The notes beneath the pieces are model-generated. The model was not told the origin of the DNA and did no database searches. It was given only the letters and a program-made list of their open reading frames with translations. The translations under genes and the position numbers were made by a program. Shown here one piece after another: positions 40,661-49,811 of a DNA stretch of 64,000 nucleotides (positions within the stretch are counted from its first letter, which is position 1; each line of letters begins with the position of its first letter). The DNA lies in assembly GCA_003667865.1 (NCBI GenBank), contig CP033051.1, positions 817,501 through 881,500 of the forward strand. Reading direction: 5' to 3'. The stretch is from Rossellomorea marisflavi. GTDB taxonomy: Bacteria; Bacillota; Bacilli; Bacillales; Bacillaceae_B.

Positions 40661-41755
40661 TTAACTATGAATGCTAACAAAATTTCCGCTTTTATTGCTA
40701 GGTTTATCATCACTATCAAGATCTTCCCATGAAAGGTGATAATCCGTTTCTATATCTTTATTAATTCTTCTACCTATAATTGATTTATAATGTTCTGCTT
40801 TTATCTCACCTATACCTGGTCTTTTAACCCATATATTGTCGCTTGTTAATATCTCACCTTTATTAATAGGCTGGGTTGTTACTACTGTGGCAAATGCAAA
40901 GTCAATAGTAACTTGTTCTTCAGGTGCTGCTTCTTTCTTTCCACCTCTCATTTGTGCTATCTGAGAACTAGCCACAACTAAGTTGTTCAAATCTTCTGAA
41001 TCCATTGAGCACAAAATATCTGGTCCCATTCTATCTTTGTTATCAGTAAAATGTCTTTCTAATATTGATGCCCCTAGTGCAGTGGCAGCTAGAGCCGCAT
41101 TATTATTTTCGGTATGGTCAGAAAGGCCAATAACAGCATCAGGGAAACATTTTTGTAGCTCCTGCATACCGCCGAGTCTTACTAGGTTTGGAGGAGTAGG
41201 ATATAGATTTGTACAATGTAAAAGGGCGTACTGAACACCATTTTCTTTTAAAATCTTAACTGTCTTCTTAATACTGTTAATATCATTCATCCCGGTTGAG
41301 ACAATCATTGGTTTACCAAACGCAGCAATATGCTCGATTAATGGGTAATTATTACACTCCCCCGACCCAATTTTATATGCTAATACTCCCATTCTCTCAA
41401 GCCTATCTGCCGCAGCTCTCGAAAATGGCGTACTAATAAAAATCATACCAAGTGACTCTACATACTCTTTTAGCGCTATCTCATCAGGCTCATTTAATGC
41501 ACATCTCTCCATTACTTCATAAATAGAAACATTAGTATTTCCAGGAATCACTTTTTTTGCTTCTTTACTCATTTCATCTTCTACTATGTGTGTTTGGTGC
41601 TTTATCACCTCAGCACCTGCTTTATAAGCCGCATCTACCATTTCCTTAGCTACTTCTAAACTACCTTCATGGTTAATGCCGATTTCAGCGATCACTAATG
41701 GTTTATAATTTTCTCCAATTTTTCTATTTCCTATTTGTAAAAAGGGTTTATTCAT
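40661..41755 (-). CDS. neuB: N-acetylneuraminate synthase
   Basis: This 364-residue enzyme condenses ManNAc with PEP. The TIM barrel (about 1-280) holds [37 protein letters not shown] and LERHFTD. A C-terminal SAF antifreeze-like domain (about 290-345) includes [10 protein letters not shown]. The [10 protein letters not shown] stretch resembles E. coli K1 NeuB closely, which points to Neu5Ac and not to legionaminic or pseudaminic acid. Confidence 0.92.
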   Translation of the reverse strand: MNKPFLQIGNRKIGENYKPLVIAEIGINHEGSLEVAKEMVDAAYKAGAEVIKHQTHIVEDEMSKEAKKVIPGNTNVSIYEVMERCALNEPDEIALKEYVESLGMIFISTPFSRAAADRLERMGVLAYKIGSGECNNYPLIEHIAAFGKPMIVSTGMNDINSIKKTVKILKENGVQYALLHCTNLYPTPPNLVRLGGMQELQKCFPDAVIGLSDHTENNNAALAATALGASILERHFTDNKDRMGPDILCSMDSEDLNNLVVASSQIAQMRGGKKEAAPEEQVTIDFAFATVVTTQPINKGEILTSDNIWVKRPGIGEIKAEHYKSIIGRRINKDIETDYHLSWEDLDSDDKPSNKSGNFVSIHS

Positions 41756-41888
41756 CTAGTTTATTCCTCCATTAATACTAGTGTTATTGCTATTTACATA
41801 ATGGTCATTTATGATTATTTGAAAGTAAGGCAATAAAACTATAAAGTTAACTCATATAATCTAGCAATCTGTATTTTTTCTTCTTTAC

Positions 41889-42770
41889 TCAACTGCTTTT
41901 CCTAATCACCTTATCTTGCGCCCCAATGAATTCACCCTTCTGGTCAAATAACTCATCTAAATTCACCCTTGGAAAAACCTCTAGTTTTCCGCCTCTAGTC
42001 GCATTATATATATTCACTCCCTTTTCATCGCAGTTTTTCTTTGCTGATAAATATGCTTCAGTCATCTCATACACATTCACAGGGGTATCCTTCTTATGTT
42101 CTACAGAATTATAGTAATTTTGATCAAAGTGATCATTACCTATCAATTCCTGATTTAGCTCAATACTTCCATCTCTTTGTTTACTAATTCCGAAATTGTG
42201 GTCAACACCTATTAAAAAAATATTTTTAAAACCCATATAGGTTGCAAGTTGAATGTTTGCATACGTTACAGTTCCATGTTGAAATAGTTTTTCTTCTAAA
42301 TCAAAACTATATTTGGGTAATCTATTCTTTTCCTTACCATAATAAGACCTTAAAAATATACAATCCTTATTAAAATGTTCTTTTAAAGATGAATAACTCG
42401 TATTAGAAACAGCTACAAACATCTTCTGCTTTTTCATTTTATATACTTCATTAAAAAAAGTGCTAGCCATTAAAGAATCTGTGAAAGTATAATAATAAGG
42501 TTCCCATTCAGTCTTTCCTAAGATCATATTAATCCTATTACATGAAAAAGATTTCTGATTTTTTAACAAATTCAAGTCCTCAACAGTTAAGCTTGGGCCG
42601 TTGCCTATTATAAAACAACTCTCTCCGTTATGAATTCCTTTAAACTTTTTTATTTTTCTTGATAGAAATCTCACTCGCATATTTATTAGTAACGGCTTCA
42701 CTCTTCCTCTATATGTCCAAATAACTAAAGAGATAGTTCTATTAATTAGTTTTTTTAAAAATTTCTTCAT
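41889..42770 (-). CDS. DUF115 / MAF-like protein, candidate CMP-sugar transferase (copy 3)
   Basis: This protein of about 293 residues has GESCFIIGNGPSLTVEDLN (about 45-63), SFSCNRINMI and FLIGVDHNFG, and ends in a conserved NATRGGKLEVFPRV. This is the DUF115 (MptE-like) fold shared with flagellin MAF transferases; the GNGPSL loop is also known from GT42 sialyltransferases. The ATG at 42770 follows GGAGAG. With two paralogues nearby it is a candidate for adding Neu5Ac or Kdo; that activity is inferred. Confidence 0.75.
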   Translation of the reverse strand: MKKFLKKLINRTISLVIWTYRGRVKPLLINMRVRFLSRKIKKFKGIHNGESCFIIGNGPSLTVEDLNLLKNQKSFSCNRINMILGKTEWEPYYYTFTDSLMASTFFNEVYKMKKQKMFVAVSNTSYSSLKEHFNKDCIFLRSYYGKEKNRLPKYSFDLEEKLFQHGTVTYANIQLATYMGFKNIFLIGVDHNFGISKQRDGSIELNQELIGNDHFDQNYYNSVEHKKDTPVNVYEMTEAYLSAKKNCDEKGVNIYNATRGGKLEVFPRVNLDELFDQKGEFIGAQDKVIRKSS

Positions 42771-43563
42771 GTTTATCTCTCCAAATAGTCTCAAAATTTC
42801 TTTTTTCAAAAACATCTAAATAAGAAAATCTCGACGCATTATATACATGCCTCATCGAACCTTCAAATACATGTTTTGCTTTTTCCATACCTATATACAT
42901 TTCTTCAGGAGCTTGACCTGCTTTTTTCTCATCTGACCTTATGTAGTCCTCACTAAAATAAATTTTAGAATTATCTTCATTTCTCAGGAAGGAAAGATCT
43001 TTTGTCCTAGAAATAGCCCCTTTAAAATTATAATCATGACCAATTAAATATACTTCTGAAAAACCCATATAATAAGCTATCTGGAGAAGGTGATAAGATA
43101 CAGTACCTGAGGAGTATAAAGATTCCATAATCTTAGTAGAAAAAGTTCCCCGTTCGGTCTCATAGAGGTTATTGTTAAAATAAATGTCTGCCTTGAATAA
43201 ATCCTTGTAACCTCTTAAAGTGAATTTTGTTATTGCTTCAATCTCGTTTATATCTTCTACATTTTCCTCAAGAACAATTGGATCAACTACCATATAAAAT
43301 GTCGGTCTCCAAGTAGTTCTATCAAAAATCTTATAGATTTTATTGGATGAAAATGTAAATTCACCTTTCAACTTTTCTAAATCCTCTGGTTTAAGACTAG
43401 GTCCATTTCCAATGATAAAACACCTTTTTCCTTTATGTTTATTCTTCATCCTTAAAATCCTATAGTTATTTCTACTCAAAGGAATTTCGTACTTTGCTGA
43501 AAAATTAACTATAGAATTAATTATATTGTTTAGTTTTAAATAGATTTTTTTTAGCAATATCAT
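42742..43563 (-). CDS. DUF115 / MAF-like protein, candidate CMP-sugar transferase (copy 2)
   Basis: This protein of about 273 residues has KRCFIIGNGPSLKPEDLEKL, FTFSSNKIYKIF, EVYLIGHDYNF and a C-terminal VYNASRFSYLDVFEKRNF. It is the most divergent at the C-terminus of the three copies (NASRFSYLDVF in place of NATRGGKLDVF). The ATG at 43563 follows AGGTG by 6 nt. It overlaps the next DUF115 gene and starts just after kdsC, which ties it to Kdo supply by position only. Confidence 0.75.
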   Translation of the reverse strand: MILLKKIYLKLNNIINSIVNFSAKYEIPLSRNNYRILRMKNKHKGKRCFIIGNGPSLKPEDLEKLKGEFTFSSNKIYKIFDRTTWRPTFYMVVDPIVLEENVEDINEIEAITKFTLRGYKDLFKADIYFNNNLYETERGTFSTKIMESLYSSGTVSYHLLQIAYYMGFSEVYLIGHDYNFKGAISRTKDLSFLRNEDNSKIYFSEDYIRSDEKKAGQAPEEMYIGMEKAKHVFEGSMRHVYNASRFSYLDVFEKRNFETIWRDKHEEIFKKTN

Positions 43564-43568
43564 GATAT

Positions 43569-44090
43569 TCACCTAACATAGTTCATATTGATATTTGTTT
43601 GTAAATCTCTAGTAATTACAATAGAATCGATGAGTTCTCTAACAGCGCCTTCACCGCCTTTAGATTTACATACATAATCTACTTTACTAATTACTTCATT
43701 AATTGCATCCGCTGGACAAGAGCTATAATAACAATGTTCTATACAATCAAGATCATTTAAATCATCCCCAATATAAGCAATATTTTCATAGGTTAGATGA
43801 TATTTCGAAATAACCTCATTTAATACCTTTAGCTTATCGTCAACACCTTGATAAACTTCTTTAATATTTAGTTCTGCAGCGCGATTAGCAAGAATCATTG
43901 ATTTCTTTCCTGTGATAATAACAGGGATAATGTGGTACTTATTGATATTAATTAAACGGTACCCGTCCCGTACATTAAAAGCTTTAAATACCTCACCGTT
44001 ATCACCAACATAAATTTTCCCATCAGTAAGAGTACCATCTACATCCATTACTAACATTTTGATTTTTGAGAGATCTTTTTCAAATATCAT
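43569..44090 (-). CDS. kdsC: Kdo-8-phosphate phosphatase (KdsC-type HAD)
   Basis: This 173-residue HAD phosphatase without a cap domain has catalytic Asp16 and Asp18 in MDVDGTLTDG, Lys-containing VIITGKKS, and YIGDDLNDLDCIEH. It should hydrolyse Kdo 8-phosphate to Kdo. It overlaps the kdsD end by 4 bp (ATGA). A role on Neu5Ac-9-P is unlikely because NeuB does not need it. Confidence 0.88.
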   Translation of the reverse strand: MIFEKDLSKIKMLVMDVDGTLTDGKIYVGDNGEVFKAFNVRDGYRLININKYHIIPVIITGKKSMILANRAAELNIKEVYQGVDDKLKVLNEVISKYHLTYENIAYIGDDLNDLDCIEHCYYSSCPADAINEVISKVDYVCKSKGGEGAVRELIDSIVITRDLQTNINMNYVR

Positions 44091-45100
44091 ACAAATATCC
44101 CCTCTCCAAGTATGTCGTTTACTCTAACAGTTCCAACTAATTTGTTACCATCAATAATAGGTAATGCAGAGATGTTGTTATCCTTCATTAGCTTTAATGC
44201 ATCCACCGCAAGCATATCAGTGTCTACAAATATTGGTGTTCTCACCAAAACGTCATCTACTTTCAATTCAAAAACATTTATTTCTTTAGTAAGTATTCTC
44301 CTTAAATCACCATCGGTAAAAATTCCAATTAGTTCATCATTTTCACTTACAATATTAATTATTCCTATCGCTTTGGAGCTCATCTCTATAATTGCATCAC
44401 TTAATTTGGTTCCATTCATTACAACTGCATTTTTTGAACCTGCATGCATAACATCTTTTACCTTTATTAGAAGCTTTTTGCCTAGCGAGCCTGCCGGATG
44501 ATACAATGCATAATTGCGCTCCTGAAAACCGTATATCTTTGACAAACAAATTGCTAATGCATCACCGAGAACCATTTCAACAGTAGTACTTGATGTTGGA
44601 GCCAAATTCATAGAACATGCTTCTGAAAACTGAGGAAATACAAAGGAATAATCACTGAAACTAATTAGAGTAGAATTTCGATTTCCAGAAATACCGATTA
44701 AGGTCGCACCAATCATTTTAATATTAGGAAGAATCCTGGTGATTTCTTCACTTTCTCCACTATAACTAATAGCAATAACAACATCGTTTGCAGAAATCAT
44801 ACCTAAATCGCCATGTAATGCTTCTGCAGGGTGGAGGAAGAAAGAAGAAGTTCCTAGACTAGACATGGTAGCTGCAATCTTTCTAGATACATGCCCTGGT
44901 TTTCCCATTCCTGTAACAATTACTTTACCTGTGCATTCAGAAATGATTTCTACAATCCTTACAAAGCTGTCATCTAAAGCATCTTTTACTAGATTTATTG
45001 CATTTACTTCAGTTTCAAATACCATTTTTGATTCTGATAGTATATCTATTTGCTGTACGAATTTTGGTTTAGTAAGAGTGTGTAATTGGCTCAATATCAC
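44087..45100 (-). CDS. kdsD: Arabinose-5-phosphate isomerase (KdsD/KpsF type)
   Basis: This protein of up to 337 residues has a SIS domain with [20 protein letters not shown] and [19 protein letters not shown] (both hallmark motifs), followed by two CBS domains (about 205-337). It converts ribulose 5-phosphate to arabinose 5-phosphate, the first step towards Kdo. The start is uncertain: the GTG at 45100 overlaps the kdsA end, while the in-frame ATG at 45022 is poorly placed for ribosome binding. Confidence 0.92.
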   Translation of the reverse strand: MILSQLHTLTKPKFVQQIDILSESKMVFETEVNAINLVKDALDDSFVRIVEIISECTGKVIVTGMGKPGHVSRKIAATMSSLGTSSFFLHPAEALHGDLGMISANDVVIAISYSGESEEITRILPNIKMIGATLIGISGNRNSTLISFSDYSFVFPQFSEACSMNLAPTSSTTVEMVLGDALAICLSKIYGFQERNYALYHPAGSLGKKLLIKVKDVMHAGSKNAVVMNGTKLSDAIIEMSSKAIGIINIVSENDELIGIFTDGDLRRILTKEINVFELKVDDVLVRTPIFVDTDMLAVDALKLMKDNNISALPIIDGNKLVGTVRVNDILGEGIFV

Positions 45101-45908
45101 GCACCGCCTTAAATGTTTTAATTAACCTTTTTAGCATTAATTCAACTTCATCAAGCTTCACCATATTTGGTCCATCAGATTTAGCATTATCAGGATCTTC
45201 ATGAACTTCCATAAATAAAGCATCCGCACCAACCGCTAAAGCTGCCTTTGCTAATGGTTCAACATACTCTCTATTTCCACCGGTAGAAGTCAAGTTTCCT
45301 CCTGGCTTTTGTACACTATGTGTAGCATCAAATACAACAGGATATCCTAATTTTTTCATTTCAAGGATGTTCGTCATATCAACAACAAGATTGTTATATC
45401 CGAATGTATTCCCTCGCTCGCATAATAATATATTTTCATTACTTGATTCTTCTACTTTCTTAATGGCATTTATCATATCTTTTGCCGATAAAAATTGGGC
45501 CTTTTTAATGTTTACTGGTAATCCTGTTTGAGCAGCTGCTATCAATAAATCAGTTTGCCTGCATAAGAAAGCTGGTATTTGAAGCATATCGACTATTTCA
45601 GCAACAATTTGTGCCTGATAAGGTTCATGAATATCCGTTACTACTGGTAAACCAAGTTCATCTTTAACCTTCTTTAAGATGCGTAACCCTTCATTTAGTC
45701 CAGGCCCTCTGTACGATGTAATAGACGTTCTGTTCGCTTTATCGAACGACGACTTAAAAATAAAAGGAATACCTAGTCTTCCTGTAATTTCCTTCATTCT
45801 TTTAGCTACTTCCATCACTTGGCTTTCAGATTCAATTACACAAGGTCCTGCAATTAATGTAAACATGTTTTGATCTACCTTAACATTACCAATATTCATT
45901 GTTTTCAT
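45069..45908 (-). CDS. kdsA: 3-deoxy-8-phosphooctulonate synthase (Kdo-8-P synthase)
   Basis: This 279-residue TIM-barrel enzyme condenses arabinose 5-phosphate with PEP. Motifs: [37 protein letters not shown] and [12 protein letters not shown]. The loop IAGPCVIES carries Cys23 in the place of Asn in the E. coli enzyme, which marks the metal-dependent class. AGGAAG precedes the ATG. This gene is characteristic of Gram-negatives and is rare in Bacillaceae. Confidence 0.96.
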   Translation of the reverse strand: MKTMNIGNVKVDQNMFTLIAGPCVIESESQVMEVAKRMKEITGRLGIPFIFKSSFDKANRTSITSYRGPGLNEGLRILKKVKDELGLPVVTDIHEPYQAQIVAEIVDMLQIPAFLCRQTDLLIAAAQTGLPVNIKKAQFLSAKDMINAIKKVEESSNENILLCERGNTFGYNNLVVDMTNILEMKKLGYPVVFDATHSVQKPGGNLTSTGGNREYVEPLAKAALAVGADALFMEVHEDPDNAKSDGPNMVKLDEVELMLKRLIKTFKAVRDIEPITHSY

Positions 45909-45958
45909 AAGCTACTTCCTTCCCTTATTGTTTATCTTTATAGAAATTAATAAATATA

Positions 45959-46708
45959 CTAGATTGTGATTGCTGGTGTTTTTTCGCCTAGCATCATATA
46001 TTCTTCAACCTTTTCAATATCTTTAGGAGTATCTACTGAAATCGTTTTACATTTTGCATTTATATAGTAGATATCTTTCCTATTTTCTATAAATCTAAAA
46101 GAATCATTTTCTTCAATTTTTTCAACAAGACCTCTTGGTGTCTCATGATAATATTGAAGTGCGCTCTTGGTAAAAGCACCAACGCCTACAAATTTTTGAT
46201 AAGAATAATTCATTCCCCCTTTTGGGTATGGTATTGGACTTCGAGAAATGAATAAGCAAATCCCCTCTTTGTTTGTTACAATCTTTAAATTTGTTGAATC
46301 CACTACTTCAACAGGATCTGTAAAATCTGTCATTAAGTTTGATACATAAAAATCCTCTTTATTAATATTAACTGGTATGCACTTTACTATATCTTTTGCT
46401 TCAATTACAGGTTCATCACCATTCACCATCACATAAAGATCTGCATCAATATGCTGTGATACCTCATAAAGCCTTTCCGTTGCTGTATCATGATCTCTAG
46501 AGGTCATAATCACCTTGGCTCCAAAACCTTCACATACGTCTTTAATTTCTTCACTATCCGTTGCAATGTAGACTTCTTCAAAACATTCAACTTCCTTCGA
46601 ATGCTTGTGCACCCACCATACCATCGGTTTTCCAAGTATAGTGGCTAGTGGCTTATTATAGAATCGTGTTGAACCGCCTCTTGCTGGGATGACTCCAATT
46701 ATTCTCAT
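45959..46708 (-). CDS. kdsB: CMP-Kdo synthetase (KdsB type)
   Basis: This 249-residue cytidylyltransferase has GVIPARGGSTRFYNKPLATI at the N-terminus, YIATDSEEI and MVNGDEPVIE, where KdsB usually has VQGDEP. The substrate loop reads HDTATERLYEV, while E. coli-type KdsB has the GTDR motif, so a related sugar (for example a Kdo variant) cannot be excluded. It directly precedes kdsA and overlaps the upstream DUF115 gene by 4 bp. Confidence 0.88.
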   Translation of the reverse strand: MRIIGVIPARGGSTRFYNKPLATILGKPMVWWVHKHSKEVECFEEVYIATDSEEIKDVCEGFGAKVIMTSRDHDTATERLYEVSQHIDADLYVMVNGDEPVIEAKDIVKCIPVNINKEDFYVSNLMTDFTDPVEVVDSTNLKIVTNKEGICLFISRSPIPYPKGGMNYSYQKFVGVGAFTKSALQYYHETPRGLVEKIEENDSFRFIENRKDIYYINAKCKTISVDTPKDIEKVEEYMMLGEKTPAITI

Positions 46709-47511
46709 ACTATGAACCTCGCTTTCTTTGCAATTATTTTACTGAAATCCACTCGTTCAAATACATCAAGCTTTCCACCACGAGTAGCATTATAAATTTT
46801 TATATTGTTTTGATCAGCATATTTTCTTGCAGCTTCAAATGCCCTTGTAGATACGTCAACATTTGGGATATATAGATCATCTTTATCCTTGTTATATTCT
46901 TCAGAAAAATAGTCTCTAAGTGTTTTATCAACTATGACTTCTCCCTGGTCGTTTACTACCTTACTGAAACTATGATCAACACCTAGAAGATATATTTCTT
47001 TAATACCCATATAAACAGCCATCTGAATTGCTGTATATGCCACTGTATTTCCCCAGTAGATTCCTTTGACAATATCATTAGAGAAATTTGGCTCACTGCT
47101 TTTATTACCCATTTTGAAAATAAAATAATTTGCATTATTAAAATGCACGTTATAGTCTCTAGGGAAATTAATCGGGAAAAATTTATTTGCTAACTGTAAT
47201 TCATTAATTTCGTTTTTGCTTTTAAATATTGTCTTGTCATCTTCAGAACAATAATAGGTTGGGCGCCAGTCTGTTTGATTAAACATATAATAGATACGAT
47301 TAAAGGCAAAAGTAATCTCATTTTTGAGTTCATCTAGATCCTCGGATCTCAAACTGGGGCCATTACCGATAATAAAGCAGCGTTTATGCAAATGAATATT
47401 TCTTAGTTTTTTAATATTTCTTCCGTGTTCTGAGTACGGAAATACTAATTCATTAATTCCTTTTTGTATTTGATATCTATATTTATTCACTGTGTTTTTA
47501 AGTGTATTCAT
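46705..47511 (-). CDS. DUF115 / MAF-like protein, candidate CMP-sugar transferase (copy 1)
   Basis: This 268-residue protein has KRCFIIGNGPSLRSEDLDEL (about 43-62), FAFNRIYYMFNQTDWRPTYY, EIYLLGVDHSF and IYNATRGGKLDVFERVDF. It shares the full motif order with the two other DUF115 copies in this locus, although kdsB, A, D and C lie between. It overlaps kdsB by 4 bp. Transfer of Kdo to an acceptor is a plausible role, inferred from coupling. Confidence 0.78.
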   Translation of the reverse strand: MNTLKNTVNKYRYQIQKGINELVFPYSEHGRNIKKLRNIHLHKRCFIIGNGPSLRSEDLDELKNEITFAFNRIYYMFNQTDWRPTYYCSEDDKTIFKSKNEINELQLANKFFPINFPRDYNVHFNNANYFIFKMGNKSSEPNFSNDIVKGIYWGNTVAYTAIQMAVYMGIKEIYLLGVDHSFSKVVNDQGEVIVDKTLRDYFSEEYNKDKDDLYIPNVDVSTRAFEAARKYADQNNIKIYNATRGGKLDVFERVDFSKIIAKKARFIV

Positions 47512-47513
47512 AT

Positions 47514-48689
47514 TTAGCCAGCCTCAATTAACCCATAAAATTTATTCATAATTACTTCTGGACTATAATTCTTCAATACTTCGTTTTTATCTTGCTGTAA
47601 ACGACTATAAAGGTTTTGATCATTTATTAGTCTGACAATCCCTTCATATAGCCCATCTGGGTTGGGTTCAACAAGCAGCCCGTTTTCGTTATTATGTACA
47701 AACTCCATCGGACCCATAGATTTTGCAACTGTAACCGGCGTATTCAGAGTGAATGCTTCTAATACCGTAATTGATAATGATTCAACCAATGACGGATGAA
47801 CATATATTTGTGCTTGTTTTATGTACGGATAGGGATTAGCAATGGCGCCTAGCAGGATTATATTATCCTCTAAACCTAGCTCTCTTATACAATTCACAAT
47901 TTCTGTACGTTGCGGTCCATCTCCGATGAGATACCACTTGATTTTGTAAGAACTGTCTATTAACTTTTTACAAGTGAGAACGCAGTTAACCATACCTTTC
48001 TCTGGTGAAAATCTACCGATACTTAATAAAGTTATCTCTTTATTGGAACGTATCTCTACGCCCTCATCCTGATCTGCCTTATATAAGATGTCCTTTATAT
48101 TAATGATATTTGGAACAGTTGCTATTTTCTTAGCAATTCCAGGTATGTTCTTCATTAACATTTCCTTGCTACTTTCGGAGACAGCAATCACTCTATCAAA
48201 CTTTTCATATGTTGCTCTCAAACGTTTCGTCTGTTGTTGAGAATATTCATAACTCCCATGATGCCACCATGTAATCTTTTTTTTACTGTTCATGATATAT
48301 CCTACAAAATCAGTGCAGAAGCCTACTCGATATGCAATAGCACAATCGTAATTCGGATGATGTTTAAAAAGGGCTCTAGCTAGAGACAAAGATCGTACTC
48401 CCAATATTTTTTCAAGTATAAAGATAAATCTAAGACATAGCGCAAACCAATTCCTCATTTTGATGTTATCGACTATACACTTTCTTATTGGTCCTAGAGA
48501 CTTAGATAAGTCATAAAAAATAATATTTACATCCGCAGGCACTTCAGTTGCATAATTACCGAGCTCTTCAAAAAGTACTAAATCAACATCATAGTATTGA
48601 TAGTCTATACTTTTAAGTACATTTACCAGTGAATTCTCCACTCCACCAACATTTAAATGTCCGTTTACAAATAACAATTTCTTCTTCAA
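47514..48689 (-). CDS. Family 4 glycosyltransferase
   Basis: This protein of about 391 residues has LLFVNGHLNVGGVENSLVNV, SIGRFSPEKGMVN and HPSLVESLSITVLEAFTLNTP. The TTG at 48689 has GAGG 8 nt upstream and gives the start MKKKLLFVNGH; an upstream codon at 48713 gives an extra nine residues with no homology sense. A close relative in layout is the 51819-53015 enzyme. Sugar specificity is unknown. Confidence 0.88.
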   Translation of the reverse strand: MKKKLLFVNGHLNVGGVENSLVNVLKSIDYQYYDVDLVLFEELGNYATEVPADVNIIFYDLSKSLGPIRKCIVDNIKMRNWFALCLRFIFILEKILGVRSLSLARALFKHHPNYDCAIAYRVGFCTDFVGYIMNSKKKITWWHHGSYEYSQQQTKRLRATYEKFDRVIAVSESSKEMLMKNIPGIAKKIATVPNIINIKDILYKADQDEGVEIRSNKEITLLSIGRFSPEKGMVNCVLTCKKLIDSSYKIKWYLIGDGPQRTEIVNCIRELGLEDNIILLGAIANPYPYIKQAQIYVHPSLVESLSITVLEAFTLNTPVTVAKSMGPMEFVHNNENGLLVEPNPDGLYEGIVRLINDQNLYSRLQQDKNEVLKNYSPEVIMNKFYGLIEAG

Positions 48690-48719
48690 AATGGTAACCT
48701 CACAATTAACCAATATTTA

Positions 48720-49781
48720 TCATTTCGTTTGCTCACTTTTCATTAAAGCCGGCATGACATTTTTCTGTATTGCTTGATTTACTATCAATTCATGGTAGAG
48801 TGTAGCAAGCTTATACTTGACCATTAGAGTAATCATCTTTGTCTTCCAGTTAACATCTGGGAGTTTAAATTCATGAAATATCCCCTTAACTTTTGGATGT
48901 TCCATGATAGATTTGATATTATGTATTCTTGCTTCTTTGTCTTGATTTGAATATTTTATTTGTCCTAGCTCATTTAGAGTAAAATACAGCATATTTATTT
49001 TTATTTGCCTCGTAAAATCAAAATCTTTTGCATTCCCAAAGTAGTCCTGTAATCGATCGTTAATTTTCAAATAGGAACTCCATTTTTTTTCGTTGAATGT
49101 ATTAGTTGTAGAGGTAGGATTATAGAAGTAGTTATAATAATAATGTCCTTTTAAGTAATAAAAATTGTTTGCGTGATATATTACTTTCGACCCTAGAATG
49201 GAGTCTTCACAATAGTGGATATCCTCGTCATAACACAAATTATTTTCAATTAGAAACTCCAATCTGAACAAACAGACCCAATTTGATATAGTAGGAGGAA
49301 ATTCAATATGCTCAAACATGACTAAACATTTGTAAAGTTCTTTTTGAATGTCTTCTTTTGAAAAAAATCCACCTCTTATTGGTTGTGAACGCTCTTCCTC
49401 GTAATGCTTTGACCTCTTTTTGTAATCACACATAATCAAATCCAGTTTTAGTTCTTCTGCTTTATAAACCATCTCCTGTAACATCTGTGGTTCAATCCAG
49501 TCATCAGAGTCTATAAAAATGACATATTTCCCTTGCGCTACTTTAATTCCGTCATTTCTGGCAGCAGCTACTCTTGCATTTCTCTTGTGAATTACTGTTA
49601 TTCGCTCATCAATTCGAGCATAATCATCACAGATTTCCCCTGATTTATCAGTGGAACCATCATTGATTAATATGATTTCAAAATCCTGCATCGTTTGCTT
49701 TAATACACTATCGATACATCTGTTTAGATATTTTTCAACATTATAGACCGGAATGATAACACTTACTTTCGGATACACCAT
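48720..49781 (-). CDS. Family 2 glycosyltransferase (EpsJ-like)
   Basis: This 353-residue GT-A enzyme has VSVIIPVYNVEKYLNRCIDS, ILINDGSTDKSGEICDDYA and VIFIDSDDWIEPQML (DSD near 93). This pattern is that of EpsH/EpsJ and CpsJ enzymes. It lies 30 bp after the ABC flippase gene and before a GT4 gene. Confidence 0.9.
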   Translation of the reverse strand: MVYPKVSVIIPVYNVEKYLNRCIDSVLKQTMQDFEIILINDGSTDKSGEICDDYARIDERITVIHKRNARVAAARNDGIKVAQGKYVIFIDSDDWIEPQMLQEMVYKAEELKLDLIMCDYKKRSKHYEEERSQPIRGGFFSKEDIQKELYKCLVMFEHIEFPPTISNWVCLFRLEFLIENNLCYDEDIHYCEDSILGSKVIYHANNFYYLKGHYYYNYFYNPTSTTNTFNEKKWSSYLKINDRLQDYFGNAKDFDFTRQIKINMLYFTLNELGQIKYSNQDKEARIHNIKSIMEHPKVKGIFHEFKLPDVNWKTKMITLMVKYKLATLYHELIVNQAIQKNVMPALMKSEQTK

Positions 49782-49811
49782 TATCGCCTCCTTCCAAACT
49801 ATATAAGATGG

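Noticed and set aside
38756..41755. Legionaminic or pseudaminic acid pathway in place of Neu5Ac
   Set aside because: No dedicated dehydratase, aminotransferase or acetyltransferase set for those sugars lies beside neuB; the epsC/N/M-like set fits bacillosamine initiation, and NeuB resembles the E. coli K1 enzyme. Not fully excluded.
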